NCBI GenBank assembly: GCA_963573385.1
Contig: CAUYLG010041475.1
Location: 1 to 64,000, forward strand
Length of the DNA stretch: 64,000 bases
Direction of reading: 5' to 3'
DNA from: Cacajao melanocephalus
Taxonomy: Eukaryota > Chordata > Mammalia > Primates > Pitheciidae
Position numbers and translations under genes: made by a program. Below are positions 25,476-40,049 of the stretch, one piece after another. The notes under the pieces are model-generated. The model ran no database searches, was not told the origin of the DNA, and saw nothing but the letters and a program-made list of their open reading frames with translations. Within the stretch, counting starts at the first letter, position 1; every line of letters begins with the position of its first letter.

Positions 25476-26059
25476 AGGATCTGCTGTAATGGTTGGGAGG
25501 GGACTCCCTAATGGAGATGGAGAAGGAGCCGGCAGAGATGAGAGAAGGAGCTGACAGAATATTGACATTCAGAGCTCTTGTCATAGCATAAGTTAGAGGG
25601 CCCCAGGGCAACCTCATGACAGCTAAGGGCAGGTCCCTTTTCCTGCTGTGACCCAGGGCACTGTCCTTATTCAGGCTGAACTGGATCTGCAGCCTGTGTG
25701 TGCTCTCTAGACCCACCTTGATGCTTGGTTTGGGGAAGGCTTTCTCCTCCAAGGCTCTGGTTTGTCCCCTGTTTGTGCCACTGAGTTTCAGTCCCCTTCA
25801 ACTCTGCCTCAAGGCTAGAATTTTTGCCCCAGGGGCCAAGGGTTGGAGAGGGAGTCCTCAGCCTGCTCTTTACCTGACAGCCTGCATCTGCCCTCATTTA
25901 CATCCTCTGAGAGGCGAACTTGCTTTCTGCATTTGTTCATTCTTTCCAAGCTCCACGTGTGGCAGAAAGGGTCTGGATTGGGATCAAGAGAAGCCAGCTA
26001 GGGTCTTGGCTCCATGATGGGCAAAGCCCAGTTCATATGAAGCTTGGCTTCCTCACTCA
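25476..26059. other. Intergenic, no feature seen
   Basis: GC-moderate sequence with open stretches on both strands. No protein similarity recognised. Confidence 0.5.
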
Positions 26060-26262
26060 CCCAGCTTTGTTTGGAGTCAGACCTGGGTTAGATGCCTGCT
26101 GTATGACCTGGCATGTTAGCCAACCTGGCTCAACCTTGATCTCCCCATTTGTAAAATGGAGGAAAGAATTCCAACCTTGCAGGTGCTGTGGACATCAGAG
26201 ATCATTACTCATAGTGCCCAGCACCACGTAGGCATTCATTAGCCAGTGATTGTTATCTATGA
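26060..26262 (-). mobile_element. MIR, reverse orientation
   Basis: Plus strand: TTGGAGTCAGACCTGGGTTA..GCTGTATGACCTGGC..CCCATTTGTAAAATGGAGGA..CCAGCACCACGTAGGCATTC, the reverse complement of a nearly complete MIR. Confidence 0.75.
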
Positions 26263-27240
26263 TTGTCCTCAAACTCCCTTCCTGTTCTGAGAGAGATGCT
26301 GGGTCACAGGGCTCCCATTCTTCAGGTTGGCATTTCAGTTCCATCGGGAAGACGAGTAGAGGCAGCCCCAAGGAACCTGCCCAGGGGCTCAGAGGCACGG
26401 ATGATGGCCAGATGTCACCCTTCCATTCCTATTCTTGGACCTTGGGCTGGGGTAGCTTGGCCTTCGCCTTCTGGCTTCTCCGTGCAGCACACACAGCCCT
26501 TCATGTTTGCATGTGTGCCTTCTGCTCCCTCTGCCTACGTGAAACCGAACAGAGGGTGGGCTTTGGGTCCTCCTCCCAGTGCAAACCTTCACCTGTGACA
26601 CAGACTGCAAAGGGCCGAGGACAATCTGCACTTAGTGACATGACCCATCAGTCTCATTCTCTAAGGTGAGACCCTAACCTTTTGTGGTCATGGGCTCTAT
26701 CGAGAAGCTAAGGCTGAATGCTCAGGAAACCTCCATTCTAACCAAGTTCTGCACAGAGATCTGCTGAGGTTTCACATAGATTCTCTAGGGGCCCATGACC
26801 ATGCGTTCAGAAGCCTGAGCTCCGGTCGCTCCTTGTATATGCCACAGCCTCTCGCAGGGGTGTGGTGCTCACTTGCTCTCTGATGAAGATAACAAAGTCA
26901 GGGTGTTGGTTTTCCCAAGGGCTGAGTCGCCACTGTTGGAAGTACTGAGAGTGACCTGTATGACCCTCCTCTCAGGTACAGAGGACCAGGGATCCTCGGT
27001 GACCCAAGAGGCTCTTGAAGAGGGCACCCCAAAGTGCCAGCATGTTCTGGACATGATCATTCATTGGGAGAATCTGACCAAATATGTCATTATATTACAT
27101 GTCAGAACATTATAATCAGCACATTCTCAGCTGAAGTTGTTCACGTCTTTACCACTATTTTCCTCACACTACTGAGCTTTCAAGTAGGTAGAGCTCGCCA
27201 TGGATATTGCTTGCTGGATGATAAATAAGGAAAACTTATT
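26263..27240. other. Intergenic, no feature seen
   Basis: No gene or clear repeat recognised despite several open stretches (26250-26669). Confidence 0.5.
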
Positions 27241-27400
27241 ACATTGTTGTTCCCCAAACCTAGTGAACCATCAGAACCACCTGGGAAGCGAATGCAGATT
27301 ATTCAACCCCATGCCAAACTTACTGAACTTGGATCTTCTGTGGAGAGGCCAAAAAAACTGTAGTTTTAAAGTAAGTGTCATCAGTGAGCCTAATGATTAA
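27241..27400 (+). mobile_element. MER5A (hAT-Charlie)
   Basis: GTTGTTCCCCAAACCTAGTG..CATCAGAACCACCTGGGAAG..ATGCAGATTATTCAACCCC matches the left two thirds of MER5A. Confidence 0.65.
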
Positions 27401-27458
27401 CTAAGATTAGGAAACAAGGACTTAATATTGAGTAACATTTAACCTTCCTAAAGAAGGC

Positions 27459-28021
<563 letters not shown>

Positions 28022-28439
28022 TAATAAAATTGTTTGAGAAATCAAATAATTGATGTTATATCTCCAAAGTATTTTAAATATGTTTATTAGTTTGATCACT
28101 GTTCTCTGAAAATTTAAGGCAGCTTTGAAAGGTACATGAAGCACATTAAGTTTTTTTTTAACTGAAGCGAGAGAAATGAGGCAAAATAGATTGACACAGG
28201 CATTAAACTAAAACTCCCTGGTAACCTCACACATCAAATTTCATTGGAGCAATTCCCACTCTTTTATATTTCTGTCTCACTCTCTTTCTCTCTCTTTTTT
28301 TATATTAAGTGGCTTTGAGGTCATCTCAAGTGAGACCATTTCATAAAATAGCCTTTATAACAAAGTACTTTAAGAGGACCAGGGCGAAGCCACTCACTCC
28401 GTTTTATGGTCAGTGATCACAGCAGCCCTGACCCTTATA
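28022..28439. other. Intergenic, no feature seen
   Basis: A short CT-rich patch lies at 28275-28300. No gene recognised. Confidence 0.5.
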
Positions 28440-28765
28440 TTCTAGTGTGGAGGTGGTGGGTGGAATGGGGGAGACAGATAGTACACAAATCACCATAAAA
28501 ATAAATGAGACAACATCAGGGTGTGTTTAGGGCTGGTACAAAAATGAAGAAGGTGCTATGCTGGAGAGTGCCAGGGCATCCAGGATCAGAAGGTCAGAGA
28601 AAGCCTCTGAGGAGGTAGCTTCTGTGAGGAGCCCTGCAGGACATGGGGCCCAGCTGGGCGACCCTCGGGGCAGAGCATTCTAGTAGGAGGGAGGCTAGTG
28701 CAAAGGCCCACAGGCAGGGCTGTGTTCGGGATATGGGAGGAACAGGGAGGACATCTAAAGCCAGG
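28440..28765 (+). repeat. Ancient mammalian repeat (family not assigned)
   Basis: GGTCAGAGAAAGCCTCTGAG..CAGAGCATTCTAGTAGGAGG..GTGCAAAGGCCCACAGGC is a well-preserved copy of the same common repeat noted at 8690-8890. Confidence 0.5.
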
Positions 28766-28964
28766 CAACTAATGGCTTTTTTCCCCCAGCTGGGTAAAAA
28801 GTATTATTAAAAACTCAATGTATCCAGAATACTGTAGCGGGTGCTACTGTCACATCCCAGGCCACACCTGTGGATTTTTGTTTGTTCTTGAGAACAACCT
28901 GGTGAGCCTTTGCCCTTCCTCCTCCCTCTGTACTTTCCCCTGATGGGCCTTCCTCTTTGATGGC

Positions 28965-29640
<676 letters not shown>

Positions 29641-30639
29641 GCAGGTCATGAAGTCAGTGTCATGGAGTAGCTGAGCTTTGCTCACCCTGGGTTAGGTGCT
29701 TGGGAGGGATGAAAAGGAAAACGCACAGCTGTTCCTCTAAAGAAGCTTAGAAATCTCCGGTGATGGGGAGCGGGCAGGCAAGGCTAACACACTGGCAGTA
29801 CCAGTGTGAGGCAGTAGTCACCAAACTGAGGCAGGAGGGGCACACCGTAGAGCACTTGGCGGCCACTGGTTCCCAGCAGGAAGAAAGCACAAGGAATTCT
29901 ATTTTGTCGTACTAGTGATCTGAAAAATCAGAAATAAAAGTTGTTTTACTAATTTTTGCCATCTGGATGGTCCTTAGCTCCCCTCTCTGGCCATTGTCAG
30001 ATGGCTATGATCTAACACCTTTCATCCCCAAGGAGAGGTGGCATTCGCAATGCTGAGACCTTGAGGATGGCATCCTCACTTGTGCACTCACCGGCACTGA
30101 GTCACCTCACACTGCAGTTTAAGTGCTGCAAAGATGTTATGGACATGAGTAATTTTATAAACACAAGACTTTAAGAACTTTTTAAAAACTTTTTTCTTTC
30201 CCATTAACTTTTACAGAAGGCACAAGATCTTTATAATAGAATCTTTACAGTATTTTGTAAATGAAATGGTGGGGGTAGGGGTGGTCATGACAATCTTTTG
30301 TTCCACATATAGGCTTTTGGATTGCTCATAGCAGTGTGTAAAAGAATTGTTGGACTTAAAGATGAGTTATGTACTTTCTTTGAAAAACAATTTTTAAAAC
30401 TCTTGATTGTCCTAAATTTGCTGACCTTTCCTATAGGAAGTGGTTCACTAGTATGCACTACCAGTATTTGAAACATAGTACTTTCAAGGTACGGGTGATG
30501 TTTTTGAATAAGAGTGAGAAGGAAGTGCCCTTACAACATCTGTGACTGCTGCTATGAAAAGAACATCTGAGCATCTCTACAAATGTTGCATCGTGATGTG
30601 ATTTGTAGCCAAAAATTATGTTAGGTATTATTTAAAATG
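29641..30639. other. Intergenic, no feature seen
   Basis: No gene or clear repeat recognised. Confidence 0.5.
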
Positions 30640-31653
30640 CCCACATCTGCACACAAAAGGATAATAAGAAAATACTATGAACAACTGTACATACATGAAT
30701 TTCCCAACTTAAATGAAATGGATTTTTTCCTTGAAAAGCACAAACCACTGAAACTCACCAAATGTGAAATAATTTGAATAGCCCTATAACTATTAAGGAA
30801 ATTAAATTAGTAACTTAAAAACCTTCCAAAAAAGTTTCCAGTCCCAGGTGATCTCACTAGAGAATTCTATCAATTGTTCAAAAAACAAGTAACACCAAGT
30901 TCTACTCAATGTCTTTCAGAAAATCTCGGTCTCTTCCAGAGGGAACACTTCTCAATTCATTTGATGAAGCTGGAATTACTATGATACACAAACCAGACAA
31001 AGACAGTATGAAAAAAATAATTCCAAAGATCAATATCCCTCATTAGTGTAGATACAGAAATTGTCAGCAAAATATTAGCAAATATAATTCAGCAATATAT
31101 AAAAAGAATTAGACACCATAACCAAGAATAGTGTATTTCAGGATGCAGGGCTGCTCCAATCTAAGATCCAGACTAAGGCAAGGATGTCTATTCTCTTAAC
31201 TCTTATTCAGTATAGTAGAGTTGAGGGTCTAGCTTGTGCAATAAGACAAGAAAAGGAAATAAAAGGCACACAGAGAAAGAAAGAAAGAAAAAGAACAAAA
31301 ATAAAAACCTATCCCTATTTGCAAGTGCAATGATTGTCTATGTAGGAAATTGAAAACAAAAATCTACAAAAAGTTTCTAAAACTAATAAACAAGTTCAGC
31401 AAAGTCACAGGATACAAGATAGACATACAGAAGTCAAGTGTGTTTCTATATATTGGCAATGAATACAAGGATACTAAAATTAAAAATACGATACAATTTA
31501 CAATTGCCAAAAAAAACAAAAAGGAAAAACTACTTTGGTTCAAATCTAACAAAACATCTACATTATTTGTATGCTGAAAACTATAAAATACTAATAATGA
31601 AAGAAGATCTAAGTGAATGGAAAGACATACCATATGTATAGATTAGAAGACTT

Positions 31654-31958
<305 letters not shown>

Positions 31959-32093
31959 TTAAAAAATAGAATAGAAGACTCAACATAGCAGAGATGACAA
32001 TTCTAAAATTGATATATAAAATTAATGCAATTCCTGTTAAAATCCCAGCAAGATTGTTTATAAATCTAGACAAGATTATTCTAAACTTTACAT

Positions 32094-32350
32094 AGTTGGG
32101 AAGCCAAGGTAGGAGGATCATTTGAAGCTGGGAGTTTGAGACCAGTTTGGCCAACTTAGTAAGACTCCCATATCTACAAAAAAGTTTTTTAAAAGTTAGC
32201 CTAGCATGATGGCACATGCCTTCAGTCCCAGCTCCTCGGGAGGCTGAGGAGGAGGATCACTTGACCCTTGGCGTTTGAGGCTGCAGTGAGCTATGATTAT
32301 GAAACTGTACTCCAGCCTGAGTAACAGAGCAAGATGCCATCTTATAAGAA
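32094..32350 (+). mobile_element. Alu, 5'-truncated, in L1
   Basis: Begins at GGGAAGCCAAGGTAGGAGGA, lacking about 40 bases of the Alu 5' end. It ends ..TCCAGCCTGAGTAACAGAGC plus an AAAT-rich tail. Confidence 0.88.
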
Positions 32351-33310
32351 AAATAAATATTAAAAAGCTAAAAAAAAAGGTAAAACAATATTGACAAATA
32401 AGAATAAAGTGAGAGGAATCACTCTACCCAATCAAGACTTATAACTATAGTAATCAAGACTGTGTGGTTTTGGTGAAGGGAGGATCACAGACGTTAATGG
32501 AACAGAACAGAGAACTGAAAAATAGACCTAGACAGATATATGCAACTGATTTTTAGAAAGGTATAAAAGCAATTCAATAGAAGAAGGATAGGCTATTCAA
32601 CAAGTGGTGCTGAGACAACTGGATAAACATAGCTATCAACAAAAAGCAAACAAATCTCTACCTGGAACTCATACAAAATTTACCTTAAAATAAATCACAG
32701 ACTTACATGTAATGTGTAATCATTTAGGAAAAAATAGGAGAATATATTCAGGATCTATGACTAGGCAAAGAGTTCTTAGACTTGACATTTAAAACACAAT
32801 CCATACAAGGAAAAACTGATAAACTGGACTTTATCAAAATGAAAATATGCTCTGTGAAAGAGTGCTAAGAGGATGAAAAAGCAAGCTGCAGACTGAGAGA
32901 AAATGTCTGCAAACCGCACACCCAACAATTCTGTGTATCCATGTATCAGCATATTCTAGACATTAGTCTAGAGTGTAATTTTTAAGAGCTCTCAAAATTC
33001 ATAGGGAAAAGAAGCAATCTAATTAGAAAATGGGCAAAAGGCACGATCAGAAATTTCACTGAAGAAGCTATACGATGACAAGCACACGAAAAGGTGTGGA
33101 ACATCATGAGCCGTTAGGAAAATGCAAATTAAAACCAAAATAAGATATCCCTACACTTCTAGCAGAATGGCTACAATAAAAAACAGTGACAACACTGGAT
33201 GTTGGATAGGATACAAGAAAGCTGATCACTCAAACATTGCCAGTGGGAAGGCAAAACAATAGAGTCACTCTGGAAAACAGTTTGGCAGATTCCTTAAAAA
33301 CAAAACATGT

Positions 33311-33449
33311 GGCCGGGTGTGAAGGCTCACGCCTGTAGTCCCAGCACTTTGGGAGGCTGAGGCGGGAGGATCACTGGAACACAGGAGTTTGTGATCAGCC
33401 TGGGCAAAATTAATTAATTAATTAAAATAAAAATGAAAATGAAACATGC
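33311..33449 (+). repeat. Truncated Alu plus flank, copy A of a local duplication
   Basis: Alu left end GGCCGGGTGTGAAGGCTCAC stops after GTGATCAGCCTGGGC and runs into an AATTAATTAATT/AAAATGAAACATGC flank. The part 33335-33449 recurs at 33849-33967. Confidence 0.85.
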
Positions 33450-33848
33450 CACTTCCATACAACAAAGCAATTGTACCCCTGCACCTTTGTATCAGCAAAG
33501 TAACTTATTTTCATATAAAAACCTGTACACCAATTTTCACAGACATTTTGTATGTAATAACTAAAACATGCAAACAACCAAAGTGTCCTTCAATGGGTGA
33601 ATGGTTAAACAAATTGTGGTACATCTATACCATGGAATATTATTCAGCAATAAAAAGGACAAACTATTGATTCACACAACCACTTGGCTGAATCTCCAGA
33701 GAATTATGCTTAGTGAATAAAGCTGCTCACTCCAAATTATAGATAGTATGATTCCATTTATGTGACATTTTTGAAACGACAGAAGTATAGGAATGGAGAG
33801 CTGATTAGTGGCTGCCAAGGGTTAGGGATGTGCTGCCAGAGGGAAGCT

Positions 33849-33967
33849 GTAGTCCCAGCACTTTGGGAGGCTGAGGCAGGAGGATCACTGGAACACAGGA
33901 GTTTGTGATCAGCCTAGGCAACATTAAATCAATTAATACATAAAATAAAAATTAAAATGAAACATGC
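33849..33967 (+). repeat. Copy B of the local duplication, lacking the Alu 5' end
   Basis: Starts abruptly at GTAGTCCCAGCACTTTGGGA with no Alu start. It shares the unusual ACTGGAACACAGGAGTTTGT and GATCAGCCT and the AAAATGAAACATGC flank with copy A. It was copied from A or the reverse, not inserted as an independent Alu. Confidence 0.85.
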
Positions 33968-34574
33968 AAATGAAACATACATTTATAAAGAGCAACAGGA
34001 GGGATCCTTTGGTGATAGAAATGTTTTGGATGTCAATATCCTTGTTGTGATATTGTACCACAGTTTTGCAAGATTTTACCATTGGGGGACAATGCATCAA
34101 TCTTCTGTGGCATCTCTCTGTATTATTTCTTACAACAGTATGTGAATTTATACTTACCTCAAAACAAAATTTTAATTTAAAAAAATGATATTTGAAACCG
34201 AGATGATATTTGATCCAAGAATCTTTTGTAGGTGGCTTTATCATGGGCAGAAATAAAGGTGAACAAATCAGGAAACCCAGCTATAGCTAGAGAAGGGAAG
34301 GGATGTGTGTTGAAACTGTACCTTGCTTTACAGGATAATAAAATACCTTCCAAAATGAATGTTGATAAACTATTCTAGAGCAGTGGATCTTTTAAGTACC
34401 CATTTTGCAGACCAACCCTTAGCGTCGTCCAACACCCAGTAGGCACTCCACAACATGTCAGTGGAACTGATGGCTTGTCTCCGCCATACACTGATGATTC
34501 TCTGTAGTTGAACGGAGGGTGAGGGGACCTAAGGAAGAACAAAGAATGAAAGCCGCTGGTACATGGCTTTTCCA

Positions 34575-34690
34575 TTTTCTCTCCTTTTCCTCCTCTTTCT
34601 TCTCCTTTTTCCTTCTTCTCTCCCTTTTCCCTTTCCTCTCTCTCCTCTCCCTTTCTCTTCAGCTTTCTCCCTTTCCTCCCTCCCTCCTCA
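34575..34690. repeat. Pyrimidine-rich low-complexity tract
   Basis: A run of CTTTT, CTCC and CCTTTC units with almost no purines on the plus strand. Confidence 0.8.
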
Positions 34691-36700
34691 AACCTCAGAA
34701 GATCATGGAGTGTGGGAGTTTGAAGTAAGGAAATGAAGATTGAAATTTGCGTGTATGCTCAGCTCACAGCCACCAGATGGCAGGAGGAGATCAAGAAATT
34801 CAGGCAAAGCCCTTCTGAGCCCTACTTGCTCCACCTTAAAGAAACCACAATCTGCCAGCACCTGGCCAGCTTGCTTTTCTAGGTAAGTGGTTATGTGGAG
34901 AAATATTTTTTGTTTTCCAGAACTGCCTGTAAAACAATACCTGGTGCTGGCCAAAGCAGGTAGACGCTGTGTAGTTTGATAGTGAAGGTACCCGAGGAAG
35001 GGACACTGTGCTTCTGCTTCTGCTTTTGCTTCCCTCTGCCTTTTCTTCCTGCATCTGCAGAATAGGGGTTCTGGTTGTGACCTGTCTCACTATGATAAGG
35101 CAGCTGAGAGTTGAAATGAGTCAAGTGCCCTGCGTGCCACAGATGAGAGATGTTTTTCTAGGAAGAATGGCGTCAGTGCACCATGTATGTCTGACCACCA
35201 CCCCCCACAAGGAACACATGAAGTGCCCTGGTACTGGGGTGGCTGTGAACCTTGGAGTGATCTCTAAACATGTTTCCAGTCCTGATGTCATTCCCCGGCT
35301 AAGTAAGACAATGACACCAACGGAGTTACACTCACCAGAAAAAGTTGCCCCATGACAGGTACCAGAGGCAACAGAGAAAGAGATTTTCTTGGTAAGAATG
35401 GTTCTGGGAGGGGTGGATTTAGAGGCAGGAACTGTAGGTGAGATCTCAGCCTTGCTCTAACTAAGCCTGATCCTCCAGCCTCACTCTCCCACCTGCAAAT
35501 GAGAGTGATGCCTGTCCCTCAGCAGAGATGATGTGGAAGCATTTATTCTGTCCCGAGTAGACTTGGTATATAATCATGTGTGGGAGTTAGAGATGTCTCC
35601 TCCTCATCCTTCATGTTGAATTTCACCCTTTTCTGAGGATATCTGAGTGTCTCCACCAAGGAGAGGTGGAGTCCACGGGCTGAGACGTGCGCCACCGTAC
35701 TAGAAGCATACCTAGTGGGCACTGTCTCAGGCCAGCTGGTTGACCAGTTTTGGCTTCTTTCTCCAGTTTTGGGTAACTTCATCCTGTTTCACAAATATCA
35801 TAGTTATTTCTTGGCATATTAAGCTGTGAGATGAGCAATGTAACTGGGGCCAATGTATGTTTTCATTTTAATCAGGAAATTCTTGAGACTTCACCGAATG
35901 TCCTTCTGTTCCCATATTGTCTCTCCAAATGTCTTACGCAGGGCAGACAGGAGGTAAAAGTAAGAATAAACGGTAGGAGATGCTATAGTTACTCTGACGA
36001 AAGCCCTAGGAGTAGGCGGCAGAGCGCTCAGGCCTCGAATGGGAGTCAGGGATAGCCTCAGACTGGCTCTTGGGAAAACCAGAAAACCTGACTTGAAAAC
36101 ACACCCTTCTTCAGGGCAATGTTTTCTGGAATGGGCACTTGGAGACAGGTTGGTGGTTCAAAGGAAAGGAACCTAAGGAACAGAATGAAAGTAAAGGCAG
36201 GTCATTGGTACAAAACAACTTTGCAACAAGGGAGGCACTGGTGGAGGCACCTTCTGGAAGTCCGCTGGAAGCCTGAAGAAGGCTGCAGTCCAATGCCCAG
36301 CACAACTTGCTGTCTCCTGCTGTGTGGCTGAATGCACACGGGGGTGCCCTGACACTGGCCATGTTGCAAACATCTAGGAGACAATAGCAGCTGATGGCAG
36401 CAAGAGTGGGGAGCCCACAGCAAAGGGATTAATGATGATCCACAAGGACCCCTGTGGAGAGATGTCAAACAGCATCTGCAGATGATTCTAGCAAGTATGG
36501 CAGTAGCCAGGGGTATTAGGAGTATTAGAATAACATTTGGCACAGGTTGCAAAGTGGAGCAATGCCACCTCGGTTAATTGCAGGTTTCACTCAGGCAAAA
36601 CAATGGTGCAAATACCACTGAGGCCTCCATTGACAAGACCTAGTTTCACTCCCAAGATTGCTCTGAAACAGCATCCCTCCAGGAGAAAGATGCTCCAACC
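34691..36700. other. Intergenic, repeat-poor, no gene seen
   Basis: I find no Alu, L1, MIR or other repeat. Open stretches on both strands (34836-36552) look like chance. A CTTCTG-rich spot lies at 35008-35032. Confidence 0.5.
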
Positions 36701-38744
36701 TTGGGTCTTATCCCTAAGGTGAATCCCTTTTCAGCAGCTATTTAATTTGTTTAAACTATGCAAGAGTAGAATAGGGTGATGGTGGTGGTTATAAAACTCA
36801 GAATAAATGTTAGTTTTATTATATAGCTCATCTCTTTTTTAAAAGGGATATTTTCCCCAATATGAATCTTTCCTGTGACAGCAGTTATAGGTTAAACAAG
36901 GCAGAACCACAAAGACATTACACCCATTTTCTACGAGGGCAGAATTTCCTTGCGGATGCAAACGTGTTGGCATTTTTTCCTTAGCCTCATCCCCAAAGAA
37001 AAGGAAGCCAGGGACATAGGCATGGGGATAATCAGCAGTAAGGAAAAAAAGAGCCATTGATAGTTTTGCCCAACTTTCCTGCAGAAAAGAGCCCTTTTTA
37101 ATGTCAGATGGTGCCAAGGCCTCTCTCATGATTGTAGTTCTGCTCTAGTACCCATTGATTGAGAAAAATTCATAATGATAAATATTTATAAGGCATATAA
37201 AAACCACTCAAAAATAGTAGCACATGGTTATGTGAGGTATGGTTTCTCAATCTCAGGCAATGTTTGGAGGCCACTGGCAGAGCTGCTGTAACAACTCCAG
37301 GAAACCCAGAAGGGAAAAAGGCTAAGACACATCCTTCCCTGAAGAACTCCACCATCTAGTTTTTAAAGAATGGGCCTACACAGGGCTTAGCTTCACAGCC
37401 TTGACATTAGCACAGCACGAGGCAGACAAGGACCTGGCACTTGATAGAGTGCCTTCCCCGCAGGGTCCCTCTGGAAGCATTCACTGCTAAATAACTGAAG
37501 ACTACTGAGGGGAGGGAAGGGGAAGAAAGGGGAGGGGGTTACCATAATAAAACTGCAGCCTGATAGGCCAGCAGCTGCTGCAATGAGCCCCCCACCCCCT
37601 ACCTTAGGGGAGCCAGACCCGACAAAAGCAAGATGATGGACGCATTCTCTTACCTTAGGATCTCAACTCCTCTGACATTAGCATAGCCTGGTATAGAGCT
37701 GAGGACAGTTCTCCCCTCTGCTCTCCTACGTCACATCAGGGTAAAGGCCAGACCACCTGTGGTCAGATGCTGTCCCAGGACCCCAGAACCTCAAACAGGA
37801 GAGGAGCAGGCGGCTGTGGGTGGTTCCCTGGCTGAGATCTTCCTTCAGAACCTCTCCATGGCCCAGCCAGCTGGAGAAATGCAAGCCTTGGAGATAGGAA
37901 CTTAGTCTGAAGCCATCAAAGGGGCTCCATTACAGGGTCATTCCAGCGCTTTGAAAAACAGATTTCACTTCTCTACCGAGAAATTAGTCCTCTTCCCTTG
38001 GACACGTTAGAGGGAAATGGTAACAAAAAAGGTTAATCAGTGACCTGATCCTCCAAGCCCAGCCAGTGATCAGATTTTGGTTGGGGGTAGTCTATTTCCC
38101 ACCCCCTGCTGTCCAGGAGGAGCTCTAGAAGTCCAAGGCTTCTTTTTGGGAAGGCAAGGGGTTGCTATGTGAGTGCAAGAGGGTACCCTGGCTACGCACA
38201 GAAGAACACAAGACAAAGTTTATGTTTTATGCTCAAGTGAGGGGTAAAGTGGTAACTATGGGAAGGAAAGCTAACTGGGGAAGATTATAATAAATCACAG
38301 GTCACCAAGAAGTTTGAACCCACAGCTGGATGCAGGTACAAAAAATGACATCTTCCTAAAGAGCATCCCTGAAACACTCCAACAAAAGCTAACAGGAGCC
38401 GGTTGCCTTACGGCAATGCCAATTCAGCAGAAATGAGGATGTCCCAGAGCAGTAGATTTTCTATGATTAAAAGTCAAATGAGTCCAGTAACTTAATTATA
38501 ATATTTTTCTCTCCTCTTCTGCACTCAGGAGCATTTGGCATCCTTTATCAGGGCCACGATTACATTAGGTACCTGCAAAAGGCTTCGATAAAAATAATCT
38601 GATTTTCTATAGCTCTGATGATTTACTAATTTGGTATAAGGTCAGAGCCTGCTACCAATGGCACCCTCTGTGGTCAGAGACTGCTTAACTATAAACTGTT
38701 TCTTGTGCCCAGTGGTATTATAGATACGGGAAGATTCCAAGGAT
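36701..38744. other. Intergenic, repeat-poor, no gene seen
   Basis: Continuation of the repeat-poor interval. A purine-rich GGGGA/GGAAG patch lies at 37500-37545. No exon or RNA gene recognised. Confidence 0.5.
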
Positions 38745-38797
38745 TAAACCTCCCTCCTTCCCTCCCTCCCTCTCTCTCTCCCTTCCTTTCTTCTACA
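38745..38797. repeat. (CCTT/CCCT)n pyrimidine tract
   Basis: CCTCCCTCCTTCCCTCCCTC followed by CTCT and CCTTT units. Confidence 0.85.
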
Positions 38798-38900
38798 TTT
38801 ATTGAGTGCCTGCTATGTGCTGAATATAGGAAGACCAGTTAGACACAATGCCTGGCCTCAATGAGCTTCCAATCTAGTGAGGAAACAGCCCTTGTTAAAA
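38798..38900 (+). repeat. Ancient mammalian repeat, 5' part
   Basis: TTTATTGAGTGCCTGCTATG..ATGCCTGGCCTCAATGAGCT matches the start of the unassigned repeat. The low-complexity tract abuts it. Confidence 0.5.
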
Positions 38901-39059
38901 AAACCAGCTAAATCCAATGGTTAGAAATAGCTAAACCATGAAGAAATAATGAACATCCACAAACATGTGAACAAGGGAAAACACAACAGCCTTGAGGCAT
39001 TTTATCTGTCAGAGATATGGGCCAGAAGTTTTGCTTGTAAATCAGTGCACACAGAAGGT

Positions 39060-39260
39060 GCTGGGTAAATCCTTGTTGAAGAAATTCATTAACATAGTCA
39101 CAGAAGCTAGCACTAGAGAGTGCATCTGAGATTCTCTACTTCAGCACTTTCATTTTATAAAAGAGGAAATTGAGACTTGGGAAGGTCAAATGTGTTGGGT
39201 GAGCCAAGGATGCAGTAGGGTACAGCAGCCACGTCTCCTGGTTCCTGTGCCCTTTCTCCC
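39060..39260 (+). mobile_element. MIR-like fragment
   Basis: TTTTATAAAAGAGGAAATTG..AGACTTGGGAAGGTCAAATG..GTCTCCTGGTTCCTGTGCCC fits the MIR 3' half. Confidence 0.5.
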
Positions 39261-39468
39261 ACATTGAATCCTGACCTGGACAACCTGGGCTTTCAACATG
39301 TACTTTTCTGAAAAGGAATTAGGAGACAGACTTTACCCTCTAGTAGCTCAGAGTAAGAGAGGAAAGATCCCACTGCAAAAGGACTTACAAAAGTAAATGA
39401 GGCTGAAGCTGTAAGAGAAGGAAGTGGGTTTCTCAGCATTCAACAAAACAGAATAAACAGTTAAAGAA

Positions 39469-39785
39469 GGCTGAGTGTGGTGGCTCATGCCTGTAATCCC
39501 AGTACTTTGGGAGGCCAAGGCAAACAGATCACCTAAGGTCAGGAGTTTGAGACCAGCCTGGACAACATGGTGAAACCCCGTCTCTACTGAAAATACAGAA
39601 AATTAGCCGGCATGGTGGCACATTCCTGCAATTCTAGCTACTCAGGAGTCTGAGGCAGGAGAATTGCTTGAATCCAGGAGGCAGAGGTTGCAATGAGCCA
39701 AGATTGTGCCACTGCACTCCAGCTTGGATGACAGAGCAAGATTCTGTCTCAAAAAACAACAGCAACAACAAAAACCAAAAAACAA
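39469..39785 (+). mobile_element. Alu
   Basis: Full-length, from GGCTGAGTGTGGTGGCTCAT to a tail of AACAACAGCAACAACAAAAA. Flanking AGTTAAAG repeats suggest a target-site duplication. Confidence 0.93.
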
Positions 39786-40049
39786 TAGTTAAAGGAGCCT
39801 TTCTTAAAGACTCCTTTAATTTCTAACAAGAGAAATGTGTTTCCACTGGGCTAGTGCAGCATGACCCCCCTGCAACATTTCCTTGGGTGGTAAACTCTGT
39901 TAGTTAAAGCAGAGAGTCTGTGAGGCCAGATCCACGGCCTGGTCCCCAGTGAGGGGCTCATGTGGGCCAGAGGCAGCATGCTTCCAACCCAGCCAGCTGT
40001 CTTCCAGGCGAGGGTGAGGGGAAGCAGAGTGCAGGGATGGACACTGTAG

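Noticed and set aside
31350..31641. Open frames of 62-89 codons as possible genes
   Set aside because: They lie in the old L1 ORF2 on the sense strand or are its antisense shadow.
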